DNA from: Epulopiscium sp. Nele67-Bin005
GTDB lineage: Bacteria; Bacillota; Clostridia; Lachnospirales; Cellulosilyticaceae
Length of the DNA stretch: 33,680 nucleotides
Assembly: GCA_002007365.1 (NCBI GenBank)
Contig: LNZR01000039.1
Location: forward strand, 1-33,680
Direction of reading: 5' to 3'
The translations under genes and the position numbers were made by a program. Shown here piece by piece: positions 23,827 through 32,263 of this stretch (the first letter of the stretch is position 1; the number at the start of each line of letters is the position of its first letter). The notes under the pieces are model-generated. The model was given only the letters and a program-made list of their open reading frames with translations. It ran no database searches and was not told the origin of the DNA.

Positions 23827-24138
23827 ATGTACGCAATTATTGAAACAGGTGGAAAACAATATAAAGTAGAAGAAGGTAACATCATTAATGTAGAAAAACT
23901 TAATGTTGAAGCTGGACAAATGATTACTTTTGATCAAGTTATCGCCGTATCTAACGGGGACAAGCTTACTTGTGGAACGCCAACTGTAAGTGGTGCAACT
24001 GTTCAGGCAGAAGTACTAAAAGAAGGTAAAGCTAAAAAAATTATCGTTTTCAAATATAAAGCGAAGAAGACTTACAAAAAGAAAAAAGGTCATCGTCAAC
24101 CTTTTACACAAGTTAAAATTACTTCAATCCAAGGTTAA
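23827..24138 (+). CDS. rplU: 50S ribosomal protein L21
   Basis: 103 aa, the normal length. [18 protein letters not shown] and the [21 protein letters not shown]-terminal segment are diagnostic. It binds 23S rRNA in the large subunit. AGAGGAGGTG gives a strong ribosome site. It is first in the operon, 16 bases before prp. Confidence 0.99.
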   Translation: MYAIIETGGKQYKVEEGNIINVEKLNVEAGQMITFDQVIAVSNGDKLTCGTPTVSGATVQAEVLKEGKAKKIIVFKYKAKKTYKKKKGHRQPFTQVKITSIQG

Positions 24139-24154
24139 TTTTTAGTGAAGGCTA

Positions 24155-24493
24155 ATGATTAAAATAAGTTTCTACTTTAAAGATGATAATTTATATCGCT
24201 TCAAAGTAAAAGGACATTCGGGTTTTAGTGAACATGGAACTGATATTGTGTGTGCTGGAGTTAGTACTCTAGTCCTCAATACAATCAATTCAATAGATGC
24301 CTTCTTAGAAGAACCTATTGAACTTGACGAGGTAAATCAGGCAAAAGGCATTATTGACTGTAATTTACCAGCACGATTTAATGGAAATTATAATGACCAA
24401 ACTTCCATACTTCTAAAGAGTATGATTTTTGGGTTAACAACTTTAGAACAAATGTACGGAGAATACATTTTTATAAAACATATTGAAAAATAA
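24155..24493 (+). CDS. prp: Ribosomal-processing cysteine protease Prp
   Basis: 112 aa. The catalytic pair is visible: His21 in VKGHSGFSEHG and Cys33 in DIVCAGVSTLV, with conserved spacing. Prp (YsxB family) removes the N-terminal extension of L27 in Firmicutes and is always encoded between rplU and rpmA, exactly as here. The start at 24155 has only a weak GTGAAGG-type site, so translation may couple to rplU. The neighbouring L27 has a matching cleavage sequence, so the substrate is present. Confidence 0.95.
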   Translation: MIKISFYFKDDNLYRFKVKGHSGFSEHGTDIVCAGVSTLVLNTINSIDAFLEEPIELDEVNQAKGIIDCNLPARFNGNYNDQTSILLKSMIFGLTTLEQMYGEYIFIKHIEK

Positions 24494-24508
24494 GAGGAGG
24501 TGAATTAA

Positions 24509-24802
24509 ATGGTACGTTTTGACCTTCAGTTTTTTGCTAGTAAAAAAGGAGTAGGTTCATCTAAAAATGGTCGTGACTCTGAATCAAAACGTCTTGGTGC
24601 TAAAAGAGCAGATGGACAATTTGTAAAAGCTGGTAACATTTTATATCGTCAAAGAGGAACTAAAATCCACGCTGGTTCAAATGTTGGACGTGGTGGAGAT
24701 GATACTCTTTTCGCTTTAGTTGACGGAACAGTTAGATTTGAGCGTAAAGGTAGAGATAAAAAGAAAGTTTCTGTTTATCCAGTTATAGCAAAAGAAGCTT
24801 AA
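24509..24802 (+). CDS. rpmA: 50S ribosomal protein L27 with Prp-cleaved extension
   Basis: 97 aa. The N-terminus [17 protein letters not shown] carries the 9-residue extension removed by Prp after LQFF. The mature tail then reaches the peptidyl-transferase centre. The core [21 protein letters not shown] in overlapping parts is diagnostic. AGAGGAGGTG precedes the ATG. It is followed by a hairpin before obgE. Confidence 0.98.
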   Translation: MVRFDLQFFASKKGVGSSKNGRDSESKRLGAKRADGQFVKAGNILYRQRGTKIHAGSNVGRGGDDTLFALVDGTVRFERKGRDKKKVSVYPVIAKEA

Positions 24803-24818
24803 TAGATATTTATATAAA

Positions 24819-24853
24819 GGAGGTTTCAACGCTAAGTTGAGGCCTTTTTTATT
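24819..24853 (+). terminator. Hairpin terminator/attenuator after rpmA
   Basis: AGGTTTCAAC (24821-24830) pairs with GTTGAGGCCT (24836-24845) using two wobbles, then TTTTTT. Only ~35 bases separate it from obgE and no new promoter is evident there, so it likely reduces rather than stops transcription. Confidence 0.75.
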
Positions 24854-24885
24854 TACACAAATATAGGACTAGAAGGAGTGAAAAA

Positions 24886-26166
24886 ATGTTTGTAGATTAC
24901 GTCAAGATTTTTTTGAAGTCTGGAAAAGGTGGCGATGGTCACGTTTCGTTTAGACGAGAAAAATATGTGCCTAACGGTGGGCCAGATGGTGGAGATGGTG
25001 GAAGAGGGGGGCATATTATTTTTGAAGTCGACCCAGGTTGTAACACGCTAATTGATTTTAGGCACAAACGCCACTATAAAGCTCAGCCAGGTGAGGCAGG
25101 AATGAAGAAACGTTGCCACGGAAAAGATGGGCAAGATTTGGTGATTAAAGTACCTCAAGGGACGGTTATTCGTGAGGTTGAGAGTGGAAAAGTTATCGCT
25201 GATTTACACAAAATTGGTGAGCAAAAAATTATATTTAGAGGTGGACGAGGTGGAAAAGGAAATCAGCACTTCGCAACGCCAACACGTCAAGCTCCAAAAT
25301 ATGCTGAAAAAGGTGGCGATGGCAAAGAATATTGGGTAACTCTTGAGTTAAAAATGATTGCAGATGTTGGGTTAGTTGGCTTTCCAAACGTAGGGAAATC
25401 AACGCTTTTATCTATGGTAAGTAATGCTCAACCAAAAATCGCAAATTATCACTTTACAACGCTTGCACCAAATTTGGGGGTAGTTAGTAATAAATATGGT
25501 AAAAAGTTTGTAATGGCTGATATTCCTGGGCTTATTGAAGGAGCATCAGAAGGTGTTGGGCTTGGACATGATTTCTTGCGCCATGTTGAGCGTACAAAAG
25601 TTATCGTTCATGTTGTTGATGCATCAGGTTCAGAAAGTCGTGATCCGTTGGAAGATATTTTGACAATATCAAGTGAAATTGACGCTTATAATCCAGAAAT
25701 TTTAAAGGATAAACCACAAGTTATTGCAGCAAATAAAACTGATATTCCAGAGGCTTGGGATAATATTGATAAATTAAAAAAATATTTTGAAGAAGATAGA
25801 GGAATTCCAGTTGTACCAATTTCGGCAGTTTCTAACGATAATTTACAAGTTTTATTAGAAACTATAGGTAATGTTTTACAAACTGTACCTCAGGAAGATA
25901 TTGTGTTTGAGGCTGATTTTGAAGAAGTGTTTGATGATAGCAAATCTAGCTTTACAATTACAGAGGTAGAGGACGGTTACTTCTTAGTTGAAGGGGTAGG
26001 TGTTGAGAAAATGATTGGTTATACATCGTTAGACTCAGAAAAAGGTTTTGCATTCTTCCAAAAATATCTACGTGAAAAAGGGATTATTGAGGCTTTAGAA
26101 GAAGCAGGAATTCAAGAAGGCGATACTGTAAGAATATACAATTTAGAATTTGATTATTATAAATAG
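24886..26166 (+). CDS. obgE: GTPase ObgE/CgtA
   Basis: 426 aa. The Gly-rich Obg domain (~1-158) contains SGKGGDGHVSFRREKYVPNG. The GTPase domain has G1 GFPNVGKST, G3 DIPGLIEGA and G4 NKTD. A C-terminal OCT domain (~340-426) is present, as in Firmicutes Obg. It is an essential ribosome-associated GTPase acting in 50S maturation and the stress/sporulation response. GAAGGAG precedes the ATG. Its place after rpmA is widely conserved. Confidence 0.99.
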   Translation: MFVDYVKIFLKSGKGGDGHVSFRREKYVPNGGPDGGDGGRGGHIIFEVDPGCNTLIDFRHKRHYKAQPGEAGMKKRCHGKDGQDLVIKVPQGTVIREVESGKVIADLHKIGEQKIIFRGGRGGKGNQHFATPTRQAPKYAEKGGDGKEYWVTLELKMIADVGLVGFPNVGKSTLLSMVSNAQPKIANYHFTTLAPNLGVVSNKYGKKFVMADIPGLIEGASEGVGLGHDFLRHVERTKVIVHVVDASGSESRDPLEDILTISSEIDAYNPEILKDKPQVIAANKTDIPEAWDNIDKLKKYFEEDRGIPVVPISAVSNDNLQVLLETIGNVLQTVPQEDIVFEADFEEVFDDSKSSFTITEVEDGYFLVEGVGVEKMIGYTSLDSEKGFAFFQKYLREKGIIEALEEAGIQEGDTVRIYNLEFDYYK

Positions 26167-26181
26167 GGAAGGATTATTTTC

Positions 26182-26484
26182 ATGAAAACTATTACAAGCA
26201 AACAGAGATCATATTTAAAATCTATGGCACAAACTTTAGAACCAACATTCCAAATTGGAAAAAACGGTGTTACTCCAGAATTGGTAACTGCAATTAGTGA
26301 GTCATTAGAAAAACGTGAGCTTCTAAAGGTGAGTGTATTAAATAATTGTGACTTAAATCCTAAAGATATTATGGAAATGTTAAGTGCGAGAACTCAATCA
26401 GTACCAGTTCAAGTAATTGGAAAAAAATTAGTAATTTTTAAACCATCAAAAAATAATCCTAAAATTACTTTACCAAAAGCTTAA
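26182..26484 (+). CDS. yhbY: YhbY-family RNA-binding (CRM domain) protein
   Basis: 100 aa, a single CRM domain. The opening TSKQRSYLKSMAQTLEPTFQ and the IGKNGVTPELV segment (the GxxG RNA-binding loop) are diagnostic. It associates with pre-50S particles in other bacteria. It follows obgE by 15 bases with GGGAAGGA as ribosome site, so it is in the same operon. Confidence 0.95.
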   Translation: MKTITSKQRSYLKSMAQTLEPTFQIGKNGVTPELVTAISESLEKRELLKVSVLNNCDLNPKDIMEMLSARTQSVPVQVIGKKLVIFKPSKNNPKITLPKA

Positions 26485-26504
26485 AAATTTATTGGGGGCA
26501 AATT

Positions 26505-27713
26505 ATGAACAAACGATTAGCTATTATGGGAGGGACTTTTGACCCAATTCATATGGGGCATTTAGTAACGGCAGAAGCTGTTTATAATAAATTTAGAGTG
26601 GACGAAGTTCTTTTTGTACCAACGGGTTCACCTGCCCACAAACAAAATCAAGAAGTAACTTCAAAACTTCATCGCTTTATAATGGTTGAGCTTGCTATAT
26701 CGGATAATCCAAACTTTAGGGCTTCAAAGATGGAGATTGATAGAGAGGGAATAACTTACACAATTGATACAATTAAAGCCCTAAAACAACTTTATGGAGC
26801 TGATACAGAAATATTTTTTATTACAGGAGCAGATGCAATTGGGAGCATTTTAAAATGGAAAGATGCTGAAGAATTATTTAAATTATGTTGTTTTGTTGCA
26901 GTAACTCGTCCTGATTATAACACTTGTGCATTGCTAGACCAAGTGAAAATGTTACAAAAAAATTACGAAGCTAATATTCAATTTTTGGAAGTACCATCAT
27001 TTGCAATTTCGTCTTCAGATATTAGAACTAGAGTTCAAAATAAAATTTCTGTTCAATATTTAGTGCCAAAATCTGTAGAAAATTATATCAAAAAATATCA
27101 ATTATATGAGGGGGCAACTATGTTAGATAAAGAAACTATGATAAAAATGGATAACTATGTTAAAGAAAAATTATCACCAAAACGATATTTTCATACAAAA
27201 GGTGTAGTACAAATGGGCTTAGAACTTGCACTAGTGCATAAAATTGATAGTGACAAAGTTTTTATTGGAACGCTATTTCATGATATAGCAAAAGAATTAT
27301 CCTCTGAAACTATGTTAGAACTTGGTACAAAATATAATGTAGAATGGGATAGTTTTGAGCAACAACATCATCATTTAAAACATGGAAAAATGGGAGGTGC
27401 TTTGCTAAAAGAGCAATGGGGCATATCTGACGAGGAAATTTTAAATAGTATACGATACCATACAATAGGTAGAGAGCAGATGACCGATGTTGAAAAGATA
27501 GTATATTTAGCAGATTTTCTTGAGCATGGAAGAGGTCATTCGGAAGAACTGGAAATGTTAAGAGCCGTTTGTTTACAAGATTTAAATAGAGGTATGTATG
27601 AAGTTGTACGCACATCTAAACATTTTGTAACCGTTATAAAAAATCAAGCAATGCACCCTATTACAGATAAATTGTTGGAGGAGTATGAAATTTATAGAAA
27701 GCCAAAAATTTAA
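26505..27713 (+). CDS. nadD/yqeK: NadD-YqeK fusion: nicotinate-nucleotide adenylyltransferase plus HD hydrolase
   Basis: 402 aa. Residues ~1-200 are NadD: GGTFDPIHMGH (H16, H19), ITGADAIGSILKWKDAEEL and SSSDIRTRV, the NaMN-to-NaAD step of NAD synthesis. Residues ~206-402 are YqeK: H230 in RYFHTKGV, the HD pair H259-D260 in LFHDIAKE, then HHLKHGKMGG, IRYHTIGR and LADFLEHGR, the metal-binding set of symmetrical Ap4A hydrolases. Usually these are two adjacent genes. The junction keeps GAGGGGG and an in-frame ATG at 27120, so free YqeK may also be made. It sits in the obg-rsfS operon. Confidence 0.95.
   Translation: MNKRLAIMGGTFDPIHMGHLVTAEAVYNKFRVDEVLFVPTGSPAHKQNQEVTSKLHRFIMVELAISDNPNFRASKMEIDREGITYTIDTIKALKQLYGADTEIFFITGADAIGSILKWKDAEELFKLCCFVAVTRPDYNTCALLDQVKMLQKNYEANIQFLEVPSFAISSSDIRTRVQNKISVQYLVPKSVENYIKKYQLYEGATMLDKETMIKMDNYVKEKLSPKRYFHTKGVVQMGLELALVHKIDSDKVFIGTLFHDIAKELSSETMLELGTKYNVEWDSFEQQHHHLKHGKMGGALLKEQWGISDEEILNSIRYHTIGREQMTDVEKIVYLADFLEHGRGHSEELEMLRAVCLQDLNRGMYEVVRTSKHFVTVIKNQAMHPITDKLLEEYEIYRKPKI
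27106..27122 (+). promoter_or_regulatory. Internal ribosome binding site and start for YqeK
   Basis: Within the fusion gene, GAGGGGG lies 5 bases before ATG 27120, exactly where the YqeK domain begins (MLDKETMIK). A separate 197-aa YqeK ending at 27713 would result. The arrangement looks like an old yqeK start kept after loss of the nadD stop codon. Confidence 0.6.
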
Positions 27714-27733
27714 CAATGAAGAGGGGTAATTAG

Positions 27734-28093
27734 ATGGAAAAACGCTCATACGAATTAGCTGAAAGAATAGCTTATTTATTAGATAAGAAAAAATTAGAAC
27801 AAGTTGAAATTATTGATGTAGAGGAACTTACAACACTTACTGATATTTTTGTAATTGCAATATGTTCAAGTGTTCGCCAAACTAAAGCTACAGCAGAAGA
27901 ACTTGAGTATATGCTCCAAGAAGATGGGTATATTGCTCACCAAAAAGAAGGTTACGACAGTTCAACATGGATATTGCTTGATTATTTAGGAGTAATAGTT
28001 CACATTCTTTATAGAGAAGACGCAGAATTTTATGGTATCCAACGTTTGTGGAAAGATGGAAATCTTTTGCAACTCAAAAAAACTGTAATGTAA
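27734..28093 (+). CDS. rsfS: Ribosomal silencing factor RsfS
   Basis: 119 aa, normal length for the YbeB/Iojap family. DIFVIAICSSVRQTKATAEEL and the DSSTWILLDYLGVIVHI segment followed by FYGIQRLW are diagnostic. It binds L14 and blocks subunit joining under starvation. GAGGGG precedes the ATG, and the gene follows the fusion by 20 bases as last gene in the operon. Confidence 0.97.
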   Translation: MEKRSYELAERIAYLLDKKKLEQVEIIDVEELTTLTDIFVIAICSSVRQTKATAEELEYMLQEDGYIAHQKEGYDSSTWILLDYLGVIVHILYREDAEFYGIQRLWKDGNLLQLKKTVM

Positions 28094-28134
28094 AAAAAAG
28101 ATAGACTACACCTAAATTGTAGTCTATCTTTTTT
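28094..28134 (+). terminator. Terminator of the rplU-rsfS operon
   Basis: A 15-bp near-perfect stem AAAAGATAGACTACA/TGTAGTCTATCTTTT around a 7-base loop, followed by more T. Confidence 0.95.
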
Positions 28135-28189
28135 GCAACAATCTATAAATCTCAAATGAGTTTTAGCTTTTAAAGCAAATCTCAAATTC

Positions 28190-28222
28190 AAAAATCGTGA
28201 TCATGTTACAAAATTGTCCTAT
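28190..28222 (+). repeat. 33-bp near-repeat, copy 2
   Basis: 27 of 33 positions match 3129-3161, in the same orientation and the same setting (between convergent genes, after a terminator). Its TTGTCC end (28214-28219) also forms an inverted repeat with GGACAA (28234-28239), which copy 1 lacks. Confidence 0.7.
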
Positions 28223-28250
28223 GTTATGTTAATGGACAAAATATAAAGAT

Positions 28251-28289
28251 AAAAAAGCACCTAGCTCATATAGAGATAAGTGCTTTTGT
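28251..28289 (-). terminator. Terminator of the carboxypeptidase gene
   Basis: Minus strand: AAAAGCAC pairs with GTGCTTTT (28280-28287 with 28253-28260), with a weaker inner stem and a T-run after it. Confidence 0.75.
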
Positions 28290-29630
28290 TTATTTTAAAG
28301 TTTTAGTAAATTTGAGTGTTTTATTTCGATTATAAAACATATTCTTTTGGCGAGTTTTTAATATTAAAACTAATAAGAAAAATCCTGCTACAATTCCTGT
28401 AATTCGTGGTAAAATATATGATAGAGATATCATAATAGAGGAATTTGCAGGAAAATCAGCTGACGTTGGGGCAGGCAAAAAGTCTATAGTAGAAATTATA
28501 AGTTCACTAGAGGCTATTTTTTTGTTTTGGTAATAATAGGATATTTCTCCAATAATATCTCCAACTACTGCTCCTAAGGTTAGATGTTCGGGCAAATCAA
28601 TAATTACCTCTAAATCTCTTTCATTAACAGAAGAACTAACTATAGCTGTAACATCTTCAGATACTCGTACTCGGGAAGAAGCAACTTCAAATAATTGACC
28701 ACTTTGCACAGAATATAGTGGTAAAACAGTTAAAGTATTTGTGGAACTTGCTAAGTCCAAAGATTTAAAAGTATTAAAACCATAGTCCAATAATTTATTT
28801 GTGTCTGAATAATACGTAGGGTTTGTCCCTTTTAAAATTACACAAATAAGGTCGACACCATTTTTGCTAGCTGCTGTAACAAGGGTATTTCCAGCTTGGC
28901 TTGTGTAACCCGTTTTGCCTCCAATTACATCTGCTCGGTACATTTGGCTATCACGGACAACATTCATTAGGCTATGTTGTTGAGATAAATATACAATAAC
29001 ATCGGTTTTATTTGTTGGCAAAATTTGGTAGGTTGGAGTCGCCATAATTTGTAGAAAATACTCATTGTCATATAGTTCTCTCATTATTAATGCCATATCA
29101 TACGCAGTTGTATAATGGTCTGAGTCATGAAGTCCGTGAGGGTTCATAAAATTTGTAGATGTTGCACCAATATCATAAGCTCGTTTGGTCATAGCTATAG
29201 CAAAATTATCTATAGAACCAGAAATTTTTTCAGCAAGACCATTGGCTACTTCGTTTGCAGAATTTAGGAGCAATCCGTGAAGTGCTTGGTCAACTGTAAT
29301 TTGTTCACCAATATCCATTCCGATATGACTACTGTTATACTCAATGCTAAAAACTGCTTCTTGAGAAAAAGTTATAATGTCATTTGGAGATAGATTTTCT
29401 ATGGCAAGTAGAGCTGTCATAAGCTTTGTAATACTGGCTGGATAGTATTGTTTGTATGCGTTTTTTTCATATAAAATAGTACCTGTTTTAGCGTCTATTA
29501 AAATGGCGGCCTCTGCTTGTATAGATGGTTTTGTATCGGCAAAAGTTGGGCTAGAACTTGAGATATAAAACAAACTATATAGCAGGCATAGAGCTAAATT
29601 TAAAAATCGTATTCTTGAATTTTTTGGCAT
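28290..29630 (-). CDS. D-alanyl-D-alanine carboxypeptidase (PBP5/DacF family)
   Basis: 446 aa. A signal peptide covers ~1-31 and is followed by a mature start rich in Ala. Penicillin-binding triad: S66-I-T-K69, S124-A-N126 and K239-T-G241. A PBP5-C-like beta domain follows (~285-385). A C-terminal membrane helix (~405-428, ITGIVAGFFLLVLIL) anchors it to the outer face of the membrane. It trims the terminal D-Ala from peptidoglycan stem peptides. Vegetative (DacA) and sporulation (DacF/DacB) types cannot be separated here. AAAGGAGG precedes the ATG. It is divergent from comEA. Confidence 0.93.
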   Translation of the reverse strand: MPKNSRIRFLNLALCLLYSLFYISSSSPTFADTKPSIQAEAAILIDAKTGTILYEKNAYKQYYPASITKLMTALLAIENLSPNDIITFSQEAVFSIEYNSSHIGMDIGEQITVDQALHGLLLNSANEVANGLAEKISGSIDNFAIAMTKRAYDIGATSTNFMNPHGLHDSDHYTTAYDMALIMRELYDNEYFLQIMATPTYQILPTNKTDVIVYLSQQHSLMNVVRDSQMYRADVIGGKTGYTSQAGNTLVTAASKNGVDLICVILKGTNPTYYSDTNKLLDYGFNTFKSLDLASSTNTLTVLPLYSVQSGQLFEVASSRVRVSEDVTAIVSSSVNERDLEVIIDLPEHLTLGAVVGDIIGEISYYYQNKKIASSELIISTIDFLPAPTSADFPANSSIMISLSYILPRITGIVAGFFLLVLILKTRQKNMFYNRNKTLKFTKTLK

Positions 29631-29664
29631 TTTTGTAAATTACCTCCTTTCTGTAAATTTAAGT

Positions 29665-29693
29665 TTAACATAATAATAATAAAATAGTAAATA
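29665..29693 (+). promoter_or_regulatory. Possible promoter of comEA operon
   Basis: TTAACA (29665-29670), a 17-bp spacer and TAAATA (29688-29693). The -10 is a weak match in very AT-rich sequence. Confidence 0.35.
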
Positions 29694-29747
29694 TAAACTG
29701 ACTAATTTATCGAAAATATGTTAAAACTTTGTGCAAGAGGTGATTAT

Positions 29748-30389
29748 ATGATAAAATTAATAAAGCAGCACAAATTAGTTGTTCTTTCTATATTGTTAAT
29801 GATTTCCATAACTTTATACACTTTTTTTGAAAAAAATAGAACAGAATTAATTTATAGCTCGTCTAAGGAAAGTTTGAAAGTTATTGAAATGTTTGAAATT
29901 GAAGAGATTGAAGAGGATTTACCAATTCAAATCGAAGAAGAAATTTTTAAAAAAGAGATACCAGTTTATATTTGTGGGGAGGTTGAAAATGCGGGCGTAT
30001 ATTTGTTAGAGGAAGGTTCACTTATAGATGATTTATTGAAAAAAGCAGGAGGTGCAACAGATGAGGCAGATATGATAAGTGTAAATTTAGCACAGGAGGT
30101 AGTGGCTAATAGCCAAGTTTATATACCTAACAAAAATGAAACGTTAGTTCAAACTACAACTTTGGAAGATGAGAAAATCGTGAATATTAGTGATGGTAAA
30201 ATAAATATTAATATAGCAACTGTTGATGAGCTAGATACCTTGCCAAGTATTGGGGAAACTAGAGCGAAGGCAATTATTAGTTATAGAGATGAAAATAATG
30301 GATTTAAATCGTTGGAGGAAGTTAAAAATGTTTCTGGAATTGGGGATAAGATATATGAAGGTTTGGTGGATTTAATTAAAATTGAGTAG
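29748..30389 (+). CDS. comEA: ComEA-type DNA-binding protein
   Basis: 213 aa. The ATG at 29748 follows AAGAGGTGA; an ATG ten codons earlier has no ribosome site. A single N-terminal membrane helix (~9-25) is followed by an acidic spacer and an SLBB domain (VYICGEVENAGVYLLEEGS, ~77-140). A C-terminal helix-hairpin-helix pair (INIATVDELDTLPSIGETRA ... VSGIGDKIYEGL) binds duplex DNA. ComEA is the surface DNA receptor of transformation. No comEB or comEC gene follows; instead a two-component system starts 10 bases later. Confidence 0.9.
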   Translation: MIKLIKQHKLVVLSILLMISITLYTFFEKNRTELIYSSSKESLKVIEMFEIEEIEEDLPIQIEEEIFKKEIPVYICGEVENAGVYLLEEGSLIDDLLKKAGGATDEADMISVNLAQEVVANSQVYIPNKNETLVQTTTLEDEKIVNISDGKININIATVDELDTLPSIGETRAKAIISYRDENNGFKSLEEVKNVSGIGDKIYEGLVDLIKIE

Positions 30390-30399
30390 GAGAATAAAT

Positions 30400-31086
30400 A
30401 TGAAATTGAAAGTTTTAGTTGTAGATGATGAAAAGTTAATTGTAAAAGGTATAAAATTTAGCTTACAGCAAGAAGGTTGGGACGTTGATGTGGCTTTTGA
30501 TGGTGAGGAGGCTCTTGATAAAATAAAGCGTCAGTCGTATAATTTGGTTATTTTAGACCTCATGTTGCCAAAATATAATGGGCTTGAGGTGTGCCAGTTG
30601 ACTAGGGAATTTTCGGAAGTTCCTATTATTATGTTAACTGCAAAAGGTGATGATATGGATAAAATTATGGGACTTGAGTATGGGGCTGATGATTATATTA
30701 CAAAACCGTTTAATATATTAGAGCTTAAAGCTAGAATTAAGACTATTTTAAGACGATGTTCTAAGCCACAAAAGCAAGAAAGTAAGCAGTCAATAGAAAT
30801 TGGGACTATGCGGCTTGAGTTAAATGGTAGACGAGTGTTTATAAATAAGAAAGAAATAAATTTGACAGCTAAAGAATTTGATATGTTGGAGTTGTTTGTG
30901 ACGCACCCAGGAAAAGTTTATAGTCGTGACCAGCTTTTGGATACAATTTGGGGAAAAACTTCTCCAGGAGATGTTAGAACTGTTGATGTTCACGTTAGAA
31001 GATTGCGTGAAAAAATTGAGCCAAACCCTGGGCAACCAGAATATATTTTTACAAAGTGGGGGGTAGGATACTATTTTAAGGATTAA
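30400..31086 (+). CDS. OmpR/PhoB-family response regulator
   Basis: 228 aa. The start at 30400 has TAGGAG upstream; a TTG six codons earlier is inside the preceding gene's end. Receiver domain: acidic pair D9-D10, phosphoacceptor D53 in LVILDLMLPK, then LTAKG and the lysine in YITKPF. The C-terminal winged helix (~130-228) has TAKEFDMLELFVTHPGKVYS and VDVHVRRLREK. It is cotranscribed with the sensor kinase, whose start follows by 1 base. The signal and targets are unknown; a PhoP/WalR-like role is possible. Confidence 0.96.
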   Translation: MKLKVLVVDDEKLIVKGIKFSLQQEGWDVDVAFDGEEALDKIKRQSYNLVILDLMLPKYNGLEVCQLTREFSEVPIIMLTAKGDDMDKIMGLEYGADDYITKPFNILELKARIKTILRRCSKPQKQESKQSIEIGTMRLELNGRRVFINKKEINLTAKEFDMLELFVTHPGKVYSRDQLLDTIWGKTSPGDVRTVDVHVRRLREKIEPNPGQPEYIFTKWGVGYYFKD

Positions 31087-31087
31087 A

Positions 31088-32263
31088 ATGAAATGGTTTC
31101 AAAGTTTGAGATGGCAACTTTTCATACTATTTTTTCTTGTAAGTGCGATACCACTCGTTATATTTTCGGCGCTTGCAACAGAGAGAATTGAAACCTATTT
31201 TATAGACAACAGTAAAACAGAGTGGATACGGCAAGGGAATTTGATTGCTAGTCAAATTTCTCAAAACAGTACTTATTTAAAGGAAGGTACAAACTATACT
31301 TATTTTGCAAATCAAATTAGTGAGATGAGCCAAAATCAGGAAGGGACAACTAGAATTGTAATTGTTGATGAGCTTGGGTATGTAGTTGCTGACTCTAGTA
31401 GGGTAGATCTTAATTCAACTTTGATGAATACTCAAGTTATGAACGCCCTAAATAAGCGTGATAGTGCTGAGAGATTTCATAAAGAGGAGCAGGCAATTAT
31501 GAGTATTGCAGTTTCTATTACAGATAGAGATAATTCAGATAAAGTACTTGGAGTTGCTGTAATTTCAACAAATATTGATAGTATTTATAAGCTTGTTGAT
31601 GAGATAGAGACGCAAATTTATTTATTATCATTTTTAACAAGTTTATTAATTGGATTATTAAGTTTCTTTAGTTCGTCAATTATAACTCGTCCTCTAAAAA
31701 GTTTGATGAAATGTGTAGAGAAAATTACAAATGGTCAGTTAAACCAAAAAATTGAGCTACATGGTAAAGGTGAGATGGTTGAACTTTCTCATGCATTTAA
31801 TCATATGGCAGACCAGCTTCAATTGGTTGAAGAGTCAAGGCAGGAGTTTGTTTCAAATGTATCTCATGAATTAAAAACACCTCTTGCATCAATAAAAGTT
31901 TTGACGGAATCTTTGATGTTTCAGGACAATGTACCTATTGAATTATATGAGGAATTTTTCTATGATATAAATTCAGAAGTCGACAGATTAAATGCGATTA
32001 TTACAGATTTATTAGACCTTGTAAAGTTAGACCAAGATAAATCTATGCTCCATATTGCAAGTACTGACTTAAATTCATTAATTCAGGCAATACTAAAAAG
32101 GTTAGATCCACTTGCTAAGAAAAAAGATATAACTTTGATTTATCAGGCCCAAAGTGAAATATATATTGAGGCTGATGAGGTAAAATTGACGTTAGCTATA
32201 TCAAATCTAATCGAAAATGGAGTAAAATATACACCAGATGGAGGACAAGTTGAGGCTATATGA
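31088..32263 (+). CDS. Sensor histidine kinase, truncated at the foreign junction
   Basis: The frame spans 391 aa including a few non-native residues at the end. TM1 is at ~10-30, an extracellular Cache-like sensor region at ~31-170 and TM2 at ~175-199. A HAMP domain (~200-250) is followed by the phospho-acceptor His260 in SNVSHELKTPLAS. The ATPase N-box begins (ISNLIENGVKYTPDGG, ~371-386). Then the sequence ends in VEAI and TGA: the G1, F and G2 ATP-binding boxes (~80-90 residues) are missing. The break coincides with a change to animal-type DNA, so the intact bacterial gene probably continues beyond this clone or contig. The last native codon is near 32,250. Confidence 0.9.
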   Translation: MKWFQSLRWQLFILFFLVSAIPLVIFSALATERIETYFIDNSKTEWIRQGNLIASQISQNSTYLKEGTNYTYFANQISEMSQNQEGTTRIVIVDELGYVVADSSRVDLNSTLMNTQVMNALNKRDSAERFHKEEQAIMSIAVSITDRDNSDKVLGVAVISTNIDSIYKLVDEIETQIYLLSFLTSLLIGLLSFFSSSIITRPLKSLMKCVEKITNGQLNQKIELHGKGEMVELSHAFNHMADQLQLVEESRQEFVSNVSHELKTPLASIKVLTESLMFQDNVPIELYEEFFYDINSEVDRLNAIITDLLDLVKLDQDKSMLHIASTDLNSLIQAILKRLDPLAKKKDITLIYQAQSEIYIEADEVKLTLAISNLIENGVKYTPDGGQVEAI

